A stretch of 18,975 nucleotides of DNA from Clostridia bacterium (GTDB lineage Bacteria; Bacillota; Clostridia; UMGS1810). Below, one piece after another: positions 1-6,969 of this stretch (positions within the stretch are counted from its first letter, which is position 1; the number at the start of each line of letters is the position of its first letter). The notes beneath the pieces are model-generated. The model made no database searches. It was not told the DNA's origin and worked only from the letters and a program-made list of their open reading frames with translations. The translations under genes were made by a program, and so were the position numbers. Where the stretch lies: the NCBI GenBank assembly GCA_016293435.1, contig JAEDEG010000045.1, positions 1 through 18,975 of the forward strand, written 5' to 3'.

Positions 1-31
1 GTTCAATCTCCCACTGAAAACGTTGAATGAC

Positions 32-114
32 GCGGCTTTGCCGCTTATTGAAATGTACAAAATTTTAGGGCTGATGCTCACATCGACCTGAAAAAAATGA
101 CGCGAGCATCAGCC
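32..114. repeat. Inverted repeats downstream of the SNF2 gene
   Basis: Two hairpin-forming repeats lie past the stop of the minus-strand helicase gene. The first is GCGGC-TTT-GCCGC (32-44). The second has perfect 11-bp arms, GGCTGATGCTC (69-79) and GAGCATCAGCC (104-114), around a 24-base loop. The second could end the helicase transcript, but it lacks a clean run of U on the minus strand, so this is tentative. No gene is recognisable in bases 1-148. Confidence 0.45.
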
Positions 115-148
115 TCCATAGAAGATATTTTAATAATCAAACTTTTTA

Positions 149-3100
149 TCAATCGTGCCGGAATTTGTCGTCCACTCCGATTATTTTCATTATATCATCC
201 CTTGTTAGCGATGAAAACGCGGCGGTGTTTTCTCCGACTATAGCATCGGCAAGCTCCTGCTTTGCTGTCTGCAATTCGCTTATACGTTCTTCGATTGTAT
301 TTTTTGCAATCAGCTTATAAACCGACACAATTCTTTTCTGTCCAATGCGATGCGCTCTGTCAGTTGCCTGATTTTGCGCCGCCACATTCCACCATGGGTC
401 ATAATGAATAACCACATCGGCACCGGTCAAATTAAGCCCGGTGCCGCCGGCTTTGAGCGATATGAGAAAAACCGGTGTGGTGTCTGAATTAAATTTTTGC
501 ACCAGCTCCAGACGCTCTTTTTTTTCGGTTTCTCCGGTAATTTTGTAGTAATTTATTTTCTTGTTCCGAAGCTCCTTCTCCAAAATCTCAAGCATCGACA
601 CAAATTGCGAAAACAGTAATATTTTGTGACCGCCCTCAATGGCTGTTTCTATCAAATCGAGACAGGCTTCCTTTTTTGCGGATGTGCCCTCATAATTTTC
701 AAACACGAGCGATGGGTCACAGCAAATACGACGTATCCTTGTAAGCTCAGCGAGAATCTGAATTTTTTCTTTCTTGAAGCTTTCGTCACTTTGCCCGCTC
801 AGCATATTCATCATATGTACAGCCTGACCGTCGTAGAGCTTTTGCTGAGTTGACTCAAATTTTGCATATCGAATTTCCTCTATCTTGTCGGGCAGATCCT
901 TCAATACATCTTTTTTCAGCCTGCGCAAAATGAACGGATTGACCATGCTTTTGAGCCTTGCCTCTGCATCTTTGTCACCGTTTTTCACTATGGGAACTTC
1001 AAAGTCGCGTCTAAACGTATCATATCCGTACAAAAATCCCGGCATCAGAAAGTCAAATATGCTCCACAACTCTCCCAAACGGTTTTCGATTGGTGTGCCC
1101 GTCAGTGCAAATTTCATTTTTGCATTTATGATCTTGACCGATTTGCTTGCGACCGTAGCGTGATTTTTGATGTTTTGCGCTTCATCCAATATCTGATATT
1201 CAAAGGTTATATTTTCGTATGCTGCAATATCGCGCTTCAAAAGGTCATAGGAGGTTATGATCACATCATAGCTTTGATATTTTTTAATAAGCTTCTGTCT
1301 CTCTTCTGCTGTGCCTACTATCAGACATACCGACATTTCGGGCGCATATTTTTTGAATTCTTCGAGCCAATTGTACACAAGAGACGCCGGACATATAACG
1401 AGCGAGGTGCTCTTTGAGCCTTCGCTCTTTAGTGCTGATAGCACCGATATTATCTGCAATGTTTTTCCAAGCCCCATATCATCTGCCAAAATACCTCCAA
1501 AGCCCGACCCGGATACGGTGCGTATCCATTTGTGACCAAACTTTTGATAGTCACGCATGGTTTTTTGAAGATTTTTGGGAATTTCAAAGTCTGATTCGCT
1601 CACTGTTTTAAATTCTTTAACAAATTTTCTGAACTGTCTGTCACGTTCGGAATATATGCTGTCGTATTTTTCGAGCATTTTGTCAAGATACAGTGCCCTA
1701 TAGGCAGGCACTTGTATATTTTCTTTCAAAAAGTCCTTTGATGGGATTTTGAGTGCCTGAGTGAGCTCATAGAGCTCCTCTACCGATTCGTCCAGAGTAA
1801 CAAATTCACCGCTTCTCAGTCTGTGGTAGCGTTTTTTGAGCTTGTAGCTGTTTAAGATATCCAAAAGCTCCGAGTGGGGGATATCCTCTGTGTCAATCGT
1901 CAAATCCATTAGGTTGCTCTGTATAGACACTCCCACGGTAATTTTCATTTTGCGCTGCACCTTAAGAGAGTCAAATTTGTCGGTAGAATGTACTTCTCCG
2001 TATTCAAGCAGGTCTTTTATGCCGTTTTGAAGAATGGAAAATACAGCTTCTTCGCTGTTTGATGCTGCAAAGCGTTCATCATCGAGCCTGTTTGGAAAAT
2101 ATTCCTTCACGGTTTCGAGCACCTGTTCCTCACGGTAGGTATTGCGGTATGCCGTAATGTCGGGAGCATATTCTCCGATGATATTGCAGCTGACTTCACC
2201 GTAGTATGCACATGCCTTGCACACGGGGATACCGTCTTCAAGATCCAGATAAAACTTAAACTCCACCTCAGGTGGTAATACAGCTTCGGCATCTCCCGAA
2301 TCTTTTTCGATAACCTTTGCGGTTTTGCGGATATTGGGAAGAATCGAATAGTAAAATTCGGATAGATTGTGCTGCCCGATGTTTATGTTGAAATTTGTGT
2401 AATAGCTCGCATCGTAGTAGGGACGGATTTTTTCGTAATCCTCGTTTGATATGCGGTATAAGGTGTCAAGCTCTACAAAATAATTGTACTCTGCTCCCTT
2501 AATGAGATCCGGAAGTGTTCCGCTTAGGTTCACTCCTTCAAAGCTTCCGTTTTTTTGGCTGTACAAACTCCTCAGGATAAGCTCTATGGAAGGCATGCCG
2601 TAGGCGTAAGAAAGCTTAGACTTTTCCTTTGTATGGGACGAACCTGTAAATTCCGTTTTTTCACCGATTGATATATCAAAAAACTTATCGAGCATAATTC
2701 CCGACAAAGTAAAATTAGATGATGCTTTTGATAAAGAATCTGAAAATTTGTCTTGTTCATAGGCACGGCGGTGGTTGTTATATTGCTTTATAAAGTTGTA
2801 ATATTCAAAGCTTTTTTCTTCAAACCGGGCTGATGCAAAGTCTATTTCTGCCGTTTTGCCGAGGGTATACACGCCTTTTGCCTCAGCTGCAGTGATGAAA
2901 TCTTCCGGACTTTTAACAACATACAATTTTTTAAAGCCGGTTTTGAAGCTGGCCGAAAGAGTGTCGCCATATCTGAGCTCAACTCTCGGCTGCAATATTA
3001 TTTTGTCATCTGTCAAAGTTTTTTGATTTCGCAAGGCTTTTTCATATCGCCTGAAATTGCCAAGAAATATTTTACCGGATCTGTTTGTTGCGTCTCCCGG

Positions 3101-3796
3101 ATTGTTCTTCTTTATGTAGTCATCTGTCAGAATACACAGTGCAGTCATGTGCTCACACATTTTTACCGGAACATTTTCGCTGTAAAAACGATACTCCGAA
3201 TAGTGGTATTTGTAGGAGCAGTCACAGTATAGCGAAATAATTTTGTTTCTGGAAAATTTGATTTCCGTAAAAATTCCTGCCGCATCCTTGCCGCGTGCAT
3301 TCAAAATGCAGCTTTCTTTTGGCAATGTGACTGAATATAAAGTGTTTACGGAGCTTAGCTCAAAGCTCTTGGTATTAATAAGCTTTTTTGCTTTCATATA
3401 CAAATCCGGAGTAACAGTGAGTATATTGCCAAATTCCGCCAAATTAAAAAATGTGCCGGGGCTTGATATATCACGGGCAAACGGAGTCAGAGGCTCTGCT
3501 GTTTTCGGGCTCTTTGCCGGTGCGTCAGACTTAGGCGGTAGCTTGTCTTCTATTGCATAGAGCAAGGCTGCCATATGCTTACACCTAAAGCCGTCTGCGG
3601 CATATGGACATTCGCAGGTAAGATATGCTTTGTTGTTATCTGTAAGCTTAAAGGTAACATCGTAGTTATATGTTCCTTTAATAACCGCTGTATATGAGTT
3701 CCCGCTTTGCTTGATATTTCTAACTCTGCCGCTTTTGTAATATTGCAGACCGCGGGCGAGAACTGTTTTTGAAAATGAATTTTTCCAGTTGTACAC
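149..3796 (-). CDS. SNF2-family DEAD/H-box helicase with two SWIM zinc fingers
   Basis: An ATP-dependent double-stranded DNA translocase of the Snf2/Swi2 superfamily (SF2), about 1215 residues. The N-terminus has a SWIM motif, CxC...CxH (C61, C63, C72, H74), and a second one follows (C191, C193, C214, H216). SWIM fingers bind DNA or proteins. A long middle region of about 500 residues has no motif I can name. The ATPase follows: Walker A DDMGLGKT near residue 776, motif II DEAQ near 870, and the C-terminal helicase lobe ending in motif VI DRAHRIGQ near 1150. The longest frame begins with GTG at 3805, but GAGGTGA overlaps that codon and sits six bases before a second GTG at 3796, which I prefer. 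The gene is monocistronic with its own promoter. Its cellular role is not known; family members act in repair or transcription recycling. Confidence 0.9.
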   Translation of the reverse strand: MYNWKNSFSKTVLARGLQYYKSGRVRNIKQSGNSYTAVIKGTYNYDVTFKLTDNNKAYLTCECPYAADGFRCKHMAALLYAIEDKLPPKSDAPAKSPKTAEPLTPFARDISSPGTFFNLAEFGNILTVTPDLYMKAKKLINTKSFELSSVNTLYSVTLPKESCILNARGKDAAGIFTEIKFSRNKIISLYCDCSYKYHYSEYRFYSENVPVKMCEHMTALCILTDDYIKKNNPGDATNRSGKIFLGNFRRYEKALRNQKTLTDDKIILQPRVELRYGDTLSASFKTGFKKLYVVKSPEDFITAAEAKGVYTLGKTAEIDFASARFEEKSFEYYNFIKQYNNHRRAYEQDKFSDSLSKASSNFTLSGIMLDKFFDISIGEKTEFTGSSHTKEKSKLSYAYGMPSIELILRSLYSQKNGSFEGVNLSGTLPDLIKGAEYNYFVELDTLYRISNEDYEKIRPYYDASYYTNFNINIGQHNLSEFYYSILPNIRKTAKVIEKDSGDAEAVLPPEVEFKFYLDLEDGIPVCKACAYYGEVSCNIIGEYAPDITAYRNTYREEQVLETVKEYFPNRLDDERFAASNSEEAVFSILQNGIKDLLEYGEVHSTDKFDSLKVQRKMKITVGVSIQSNLMDLTIDTEDIPHSELLDILNSYKLKKRYHRLRSGEFVTLDESVEELYELTQALKIPSKDFLKENIQVPAYRALYLDKMLEKYDSIYSERDRQFRKFVKEFKTVSESDFEIPKNLQKTMRDYQKFGHKWIRTVSGSGFGGILADDMGLGKTLQIISVLSALKSEGSKSTSLVICPASLVYNWLEEFKKYAPEMSVCLIVGTAEERQKLIKKYQSYDVIITSYDLLKRDIAAYENITFEYQILDEAQNIKNHATVASKSVKIINAKMKFALTGTPIENRLGELWSIFDFLMPGFLYGYDTFRRDFEVPIVKNGDKDAEARLKSMVNPFILRRLKKDVLKDLPDKIEEIRYAKFESTQQKLYDGQAVHMMNMLSGQSDESFKKEKIQILAELTRIRRICCDPSLVFENYEGTSAKKEACLDLIETAIEGGHKILLFSQFVSMLEILEKELRNKKINYYKITGETEKKERLELVQKFNSDTTPVFLISLKAGGTGLNLTGADVVIHYDPWWNVAAQNQATDRAHRIGQKRIVSVYKLIAKNTIEERISELQTAKQELADAIVGENTAAFSSLTRDDIMKIIGVDDKFRHD

Positions 3797-3831
3797 TGAT
3801 GTCACCTCGTTTTTATTTCCTGTCAGCTAAT

Positions 3832-3860
3832 AAGATACCATAATAATCGAATAATGTCAA
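3832..3860 (-). promoter_or_regulatory. Sigma-A-type promoter of the SNF2 gene
   Basis: On the minus strand a perfect -35 TTGACA (3855-3860) is followed after 17 bases by TATCTT (3832-3837). It sits about 35 bases before the helicase start codon, with no competing gene. Confidence 0.65.
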
Positions 3861-3861
3861 T

Positions 3862-3901
3862 AAAAAAGCTGTCAATGCATATCGCATCAGACAGCTTTTT
3901 A
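3862..3901. terminator. Bidirectional intrinsic terminator after the NlpC/P60 gene
   Basis: Arms AAAAAGCTGTC (3863-3873) and GACAGCTTTTT (3890-3900) pair perfectly. The minus strand continues into T residues just after the NlpC/P60 stop codon. It separates that gene from the SNF2 promoter. Confidence 0.85.
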
Positions 3902-3914
3902 AATCAATTTAATA

Positions 3915-4571
3915 TCAAAATATTCTTCTTGCTGTATAGTATCTTGAAGCGTATGTTCCGCTCAAATTTTCAATAGTTACGGTATAGCCGGTTCTGGGAG
4001 AATGTATGAACTGGTTGTTGCCCACATATATGCCGACATGGCTTATGTATGAGCTGCCGGCTGAGCTTGCAAAGCATATAATATCACCGGGTCGGAGATT
4101 TTCTCTTGATACCCAGTATCCGTTATATGCCTGATCTGCAGCCACACGGTTAAGTGAAACTCCGTGAAGACCATATACATACTTAACAAATCCGGAGCAG
4201 TCAAAGCCTGATGGTGACATGCCGCCATATACATAGGGGGTACCTATGTACTGTTTTGCCGTTTCGACAATCTGTTGTCCTTTGATACTCTGATCGGGTG
4301 TCTGGGTTGAGCTGAATGCTACATAATCACTGTGAACATATGCATAACCGTTGTTGTATCTGATCTGATACCAGACATCGCTTGTTCCGGTAATGTCGAT
4401 TGTTGAGCCGTAAACATACTGACCTAAAATTGCAGAGTCTGTGCTCGGCTGAGAACGAACGTTCAAAACATCGGCTGTTGTATACGCTCTTTCTCCGGCA
4501 GCACCTGCACATACCGTGAGGGTAAGTAGCATGAATGCTGCGGCAACCATTACCTTAAATAAATTTCGCAT
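3915..4571 (-). CDS. Secreted SH3b-NlpC/P60 peptidoglycan endopeptidase
   Basis: A predicted exported cell-wall hydrolase of 218 residues. Family knowledge: NlpC/P60 enzymes cut peptide stems of peptidoglycan, typically between D-Glu and the diamino acid. An N-terminal signal peptide (Arg/Lys then a hydrophobic stretch, about residues 1-25, likely cleavage near AGA-A) is followed by a bacterial SH3 domain (about 30-86, with the LNVRS motif). The NlpC/P60 domain (about 97-218) has the catalytic Cys125 in FDCSGF, His178 in SHVGIYVG, and a third polar residue, His190. Nothing is truncated. The start ATG at 4571 has GGAGG eight bases upstream. The gene has its own strong promoter, about 136 bases of leader, and a terminator, so it is a single-gene unit. 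Confidence 0.93.
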   Translation of the reverse strand: MRNLFKVMVAAAFMLLTLTVCAGAAGERAYTTADVLNVRSQPSTDSAILGQYVYGSTIDITGTSDVWYQIRYNNGYAYVHSDYVAFSSTQTPDQSIKGQQIVETAKQYIGTPYVYGGMSPSGFDCSGFVKYVYGLHGVSLNRVAADQAYNGYWVSRENLRPGDIICFASSAGSSYISHVGIYVGNNQFIHSPRTGYTVTIENLSGTYASRYYTARRIF

Positions 4572-4713
4572 AAAAACTTCCTCCGTTATTTTTTGTTTTG
4601 TGACAATCGGAATTTCTTCAGGTTTATTTGTCGCCGTTTATGAACTCAGAAATGCCGGTCGGGTTCATAATTAGAACCTCAAAATCACAAAATTTATTTC
4701 TAACGACAATAAT
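4572..4713 (-). promoter_or_regulatory. Long structured 5' leader of the NlpC/P60 gene
   Basis: About 136 transcribed bases separate the promoter from the start codon. Read on the minus strand, GGTTC can pair with GAACC to form a small hairpin (within about 4657-4680). The ATGAAC in that hairpin could instead pair with GTTCAT (about 4637-4669), with AGGTT and AACCT closing an outer stem. These pairings exclude one another, as in a switch or attenuator. It does not match any riboswitch consensus I know, including those for c-di-AMP and c-di-GMP. There is no intrinsic terminator before the start codon. Confidence 0.35.
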
Positions 4714-4742
4714 ATTATACTATGCGAAAATGGTTTTGTCAA
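4714..4742 (-). promoter_or_regulatory. Consensus promoter of the NlpC/P60 gene
   Basis: On the minus strand a perfect TTGACA (4737-4742) and a perfect TATAAT (4714-4719) are separated by 17 bases. Transcription should start near 4707. The rest of the gap (4743-4898) is very AT-rich. It holds only a 13-bp A/T inverted repeat (4745-4757 and 4883-4895), which may be chance. Confidence 0.85.
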
Positions 4743-4898
4743 ACTTTTTTAACATTTCAGTAATATTTTTAGGAAAAGTCCATATTAAAATGTGAAAATA
4801 CTTGGCGATATGTGCTAAAAAATTTAACTAATTATCGTTTATAACACAAAAAATGAATTATATATTGTCAAACAGGACGAATAAATGTTAAAAAAATG

Positions 4899-5570
4899 TT
4901 ACATTTCTTGTATATTAGTTAAGACTTTTTCAACATATCCAAAAATTTCAAATTCAGCGTCACGCTCGTCATATCCGATTATGGAATAATTGTCGGCATC
5001 GGCGTCGGGAATCAGTGTTACAAATCGGTTTTCTCTCATATATCTTCTGATTACGGCTTTGCCGCTCAGCTTACTTATTGCAAGGACTATTGAATTGTCG
5101 GCTATGGCATCCGACATTTTGATAATGACAAAATCATTTTTCCGTATGCCGGCTTTTTTCATTGAGTTGTCAGGCATTTTAACGCACACATACTGATCCG
5201 CGGTATTTAGCATAAAGCCGGGAACTGTCAGATAATAGTCCATGTAAAAATCCGTTTCGAGTTTTTCTTTGGTAAGATTTTTAAATTGCAAATATCGTAT
5301 ACATTTATCGCTGGTGGGCTGCATGGCTCTTGGAAGCGACAGCTCGCAATTGCCCTCCTTACCGAAGGCCAGAAATTCAACAAGTGTCATACCGAGAACC
5401 GAGGCGATTTTTTCCAAGGTTCTTACAGACGGAGTGGTATAGCTTGTTTCATAATTACTTATCATAGTTTTGCCTACTCCGATGAGATTGCCCAATTCCT
5501 GCTGCGTAATATTGTAATGCTCACGTACGGTTGCTATTAACTTGCCGTAGTCTAAAGTGTTATTGTCCAA
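4899..5570 (-). CDS. XRE-family regulator with S24/LexA-like C-terminal domain
   Basis: A DNA-binding repressor-type protein of about 223 residues. An HTH_3 (Cro/C1-type) domain lies at about residues 9-63 (TQQELGNLIGVGKTMISNYE). The C-terminal half resembles the S24 signal-peptidase fold of LexA, CI and UmuD. It keeps the Ser of the MPDNSM motif (Ser136), but where LexA has its catalytic Lys this protein has Arg (AVIRRY, Arg175), and no Ala-Gly cleavage site is visible in the linker. The longest frame begins at a TTG at 5615, which lies upstream of the AAGGAG site. The TTG at 5570, nine bases after AAGGAG, fits better. The promoter contains a palindrome, suggesting autoregulation. Other targets are unknown. 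It is transcribed divergently from the Cys-rich mini-genes. Confidence 0.85.
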   Translation of the reverse strand: MDNNTLDYGKLIATVREHYNITQQELGNLIGVGKTMISNYETSYTTPSVRTLEKIASVLGMTLVEFLAFGKEGNCELSLPRAMQPTSDKCIRYLQFKNLTKEKLETDFYMDYYLTVPGFMLNTADQYVCVKMPDNSMKKAGIRKNDFVIIKMSDAIADNSIVLAISKLSGKAVIRRYMRENRFVTLIPDADADNYSIIGYDERDAEFEIFGYVEKVLTNIQEM

Positions 5571-5603
5571 TGGAATTATCTCCTTCAAATTATTTATACA
5601 TTT

Positions 5604-5632
5604 ATTATAATACAAAATTTGACATTGGTCAA
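5604..5632 (-). promoter_or_regulatory. Promoter of the XRE/S24 regulator
   Basis: On the minus strand TTGACC (5627-5632), a 17-base spacer and a perfect TATAAT (5604-5609) are present, about 35 bases before the TTG start at 5570. Confidence 0.75.
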
Positions 5633-5635
5633 ATT
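5616..5635. promoter_or_regulatory. Palindromic operator overlapping the XRE -35 box
   Basis: AATTTGAC-ATTG-GTCAAATT is a perfect inverted repeat with 8-bp arms and a 4-bp spacer, overlapping the -35 hexamer of the regulator's promoter. A dimeric HTH repressor bound here would block its own transcription. Binding is inferred; the palindrome is seen directly. Confidence 0.6.
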
Positions 5636-5692
5636 AATTTTTATTAAAGAAAATAACCGATATTAATTGAGTAACACAAAGAAGTAATATTA

Positions 5693-5701
5693 CATATTAT
5701 A
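5693..5701 (+). promoter_or_regulatory. Possible promoter of the mini-gene cluster (sporulation-sigma-like -10)
   Basis: CATATTATA matches the CATAnnnTA -10 pattern known for sigma-K of endospore formers, and an AC dinucleotide lies 17 bases upstream (5674-5675). A sigma-A reading is poorer: TTGAGT at 5667 is badly spaced from TATTAT at 5695. In AT-rich DNA this match could be chance. Confidence 0.3.
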
Positions 5702-5733
5702 AAGTGAACCTGAAAATTTGGAGGTGTAGTTCA

Positions 5734-5844
5734 ATGTTTGGTAACGGTGTATTTGGTTCAAATGACGGTATACTTTTCTTCATTCTTGTATTCCTGTTAT
5801 TGTTCGGATGCTGCGAGCAGAACGAAAATCATTGCTGTAATTAA
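5734..5844 (+). CDS. Small Cys-containing single-pass membrane peptide (36 aa)
   Basis: A mini-gene with a clear GGAGGTG site seven bases before ATG. The peptide has a Gly/Asn-rich head (MFGNGVFGSNDG), one hydrophobic segment of about 13 residues (ILFFILVFLLLFG), then two Cys pairs in a short polar tail ending in HCCN. It is the first of three adjacent genes of the same design. Function is unknown. The layout recalls Clostridia mini-proteins labelled 'chorion class high-cysteine' and, more loosely, small YjcZ-type spore proteins; that link comes from general resemblance only. Confidence 0.65.
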   Translation: MFGNGVFGSNDGILFFILVFLLLFGCCEQNENHCCN

Positions 5845-5869
5845 TAATCAAAAAAGGGGGTAAATAATT

Positions 5870-6016
5870 ATGTTCAATTTTTTTGGTAACAACGGATGCT
5901 GTGAAAACGGCAACAGCACAATTTTATGGTTTATAATTCTTGTAATCTTGCTTTTCATGAAAAACGGTGACGGTTGCTGCATGCAGGATGACTGCGACTG
6001 CGGCTGCGGCTGCTGA
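5870..6016 (+). CDS. Small Cys-rich single-pass membrane peptide (48 aa)
   Basis: Second mini-gene, 25 bases after the first; its ribosome site is a GGGGG run nine bases before ATG. It has an Asn/Gly head with a CC pair, a hydrophobic segment (about residues 18-30), then a tail with a CC pair and an alternating Cys end (DCDCGCGC). Eight Cys in 48 residues, in pairs and CxC spacing, could bind metal or form disulfide-linked layers. No catalytic motif is seen and the function is unknown. Confidence 0.65.
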   Translation: MFNFFGNNGCCENGNSTILWFIILVILLFMKNGDGCCMQDDCDCGCGC

Positions 6017-6044
6017 TAATTAAACTTATGGAAGGAGAATAACA

Positions 6045-6185
6045 ATGGGTGATTGCTGCAATCCTTGCTGCAACGGCAACTCCGGCATTGGCGGTCTTTT
6101 TGGCGGCGGATGCGGAATCTGGATTATCATAGCTATAATAATTATTATATGTATTTGCGGCGAAGGCAATAATAACTGTTGCTGA
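6045..6185 (+). CDS. Small Cys-rich single-pass membrane peptide (46 aa)
   Basis: Third mini-gene, 28 bases after the second, with an AAGGAG site. The head holds two CC pairs (DCCNPCCNGN), then a Gly-rich stretch (GIGGLFGGGCG), an Ile-rich membrane segment (about residues 25-37) and a tail ending in NNNCC. It shares the order head, hydrophobic segment and CC tail with its two neighbours, so the three probably arose by duplication and diverged. Function is unknown. Confidence 0.65.
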   Translation: MGDCCNPCCNGNSGIGGLFGGGCGIWIIIAIIIIICICGEGNNNCC

Positions 6186-6192
6186 ATTTAAA

Positions 6193-6255
6193 ATGCACGT
6201 TTATTAAACTGATATAATAATGTTGAAACGGGGGAATTTATATTCCTCCGTGCAT
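6193..6255 (+). terminator. Hairpins after the mini-gene cluster
   Basis: ACGGGGGAAT (6228-6237) and ATTCCTCCGT (6242-6251) pair over 10 bp, with one G-U, around a TTAT loop. Separately, ATGCACG (6193-6199) can pair with CGTGCAT (6249-6255), which would compete with the first hairpin. No T-run follows directly, so termination here is uncertain. Confidence 0.4.
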
Positions 6256-6257
6256 AT

Positions 6258-6323
6258 AAAAAGAGCAGATGTGTACATCTTTTGGTGAAATAATCAAAAA
6301 GTGTATCACAACCTGCTCTTTTT
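6258..6323. terminator. Long-loop inverted repeat, probable bidirectional terminator
   Basis: AAAAAGAGCAG (6258-6268) pairs perfectly with CTGCTCTTTTT (6313-6323). The 44 bases between can form further hairpins, including AGATG-TGTA-CATCT (6267-6280), which overlaps the outer arm by two bases. The T-run fits termination of the mini-gene transcript before the rpmG promoter. The large branched loop is unusual for a simple terminator; a small RNA or a mobile-element remnant is possible. Confidence 0.5.
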
Positions 6324-6376
6324 GTATGTAATAATATAAGAAATTACACAAAAATCAATTATTTGCAAAAATTGTA

Positions 6377-6405
6377 TTGACTTTTTTTTCTATGTGTGGT
6401 ATCAT
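6377..6405 (+). promoter_or_regulatory. Promoter of the rpmG-secE-nusG-rplKA operon
   Basis: TTGACT (6377-6382), a 17-base spacer and TATCAT (6400-6405). Transcription would start near 6412 and leave a leader of about 118 bases with two long T-tracts (T9 and T8, about 6426-6455). I see no strong hairpin before them. Confidence 0.65.
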
Positions 6406-6529
6406 ACTATCGCTAGTGAAAAGCTCTTTTTTTTTGCGTGCAGTTTTTTTTGCTCACACAATTAATTAAAGCGGACATATATACTATCTTTTCATAAACA
6501 GGACATGAAAATATAAGGAGGTGCATACC

Positions 6530-6679
6530 ATGAGAACAAAAATCACTTTGGCATGTAGTCAGTGTAAGCAGAGAAATTACAACACTATGAAGAACAAGAA
6601 GAATGACCCCGACAGACTTGAAATGAAAAAGTACTGTCGTTTCTGCAGAGAACATACACTGCACAAAGAAACAAAATAA
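6530..6679 (+). CDS. rpmG: 50S ribosomal protein L33
   Basis: A 49-residue ribosomal protein of the large subunit. The start MRTKITLACSQC and the end typical of L33 are clear. Both zinc-binding pairs are kept (CSQC, residues 9-12; CRFC, residues 36-39), so this is the zinc-binding form rather than the Cys-less paralogue that some Firmicutes use under zinc starvation. An AGGAGGTG site precedes ATG. It is the first gene of the operon, followed by secE after 30 bases, the usual order in Firmicutes. Confidence 0.96.
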   Translation: MRTKITLACSQCKQRNYNTMKNKKNDPDRLEMKKYCRFCREHTLHKETK

Positions 6680-6709
6680 TCCTTATTTTTCTTGTAGGAG
6701 GTGATTGCT

Positions 6710-6928
6710 ATGGCAGAAGCTAAAGCAAAAAAACAGAAGGGCCCGGGCAAAATTGCTAAGTTTTTTAAAGAAGTCAGCTCAGAAATGAAAAAGGTTGTAT
6801 GGCCCTCAAAAAAACAAGTTATAAACAATACTATCATAGTTATCGCAGCAGTAATCATAATCGGAATATTTATCTGGGTTCTTGATTTACTGTTTGGATA
6901 CGGTCTCAACACATTTATTAAGAATTAA
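6710..6928 (+). CDS. secE: Preprotein translocase subunit SecE
   Basis: The small essential subunit of the SecYEG channel. It has 72 residues: a Lys-rich cytosolic head, an amphipathic helix with the family hallmark EMKKVVWPSKKQ (about residues 28-39), then one membrane helix (about 43-66). A GTG at 6701 extends the frame by three codons but lies inside the AGGAGGTG site, so the ATG at 6710 is the start. It is followed by nusG, as in most bacteria. Confidence 0.95.
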   Translation: MAEAKAKKQKGPGKIAKFFKEVSSEMKKVVWPSKKQVINNTIIVIAAVIIIGIFIWVLDLLFGYGLNTFIKN

Positions 6929-6969
6929 TAGGACAGGTTATTAAATCTTAAGCTTTTAAAGGAGGCCGG

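Noticed and set aside
4572..4713. Assignment of the NlpC/P60 leader to the c-di-AMP (ydaO) riboswitch
   Set aside because: The conserved ydaO sequence blocks are not visible, so only a structured leader is claimed.
4745..4895. 13-bp inverted repeat of A/T-rich sequence around the 3' end of the XRE gene, suggestive of a mobile-element boundary
   Set aside because: It is low complexity (A-runs with GTT), encloses no gene and has no target duplication; likely chance.
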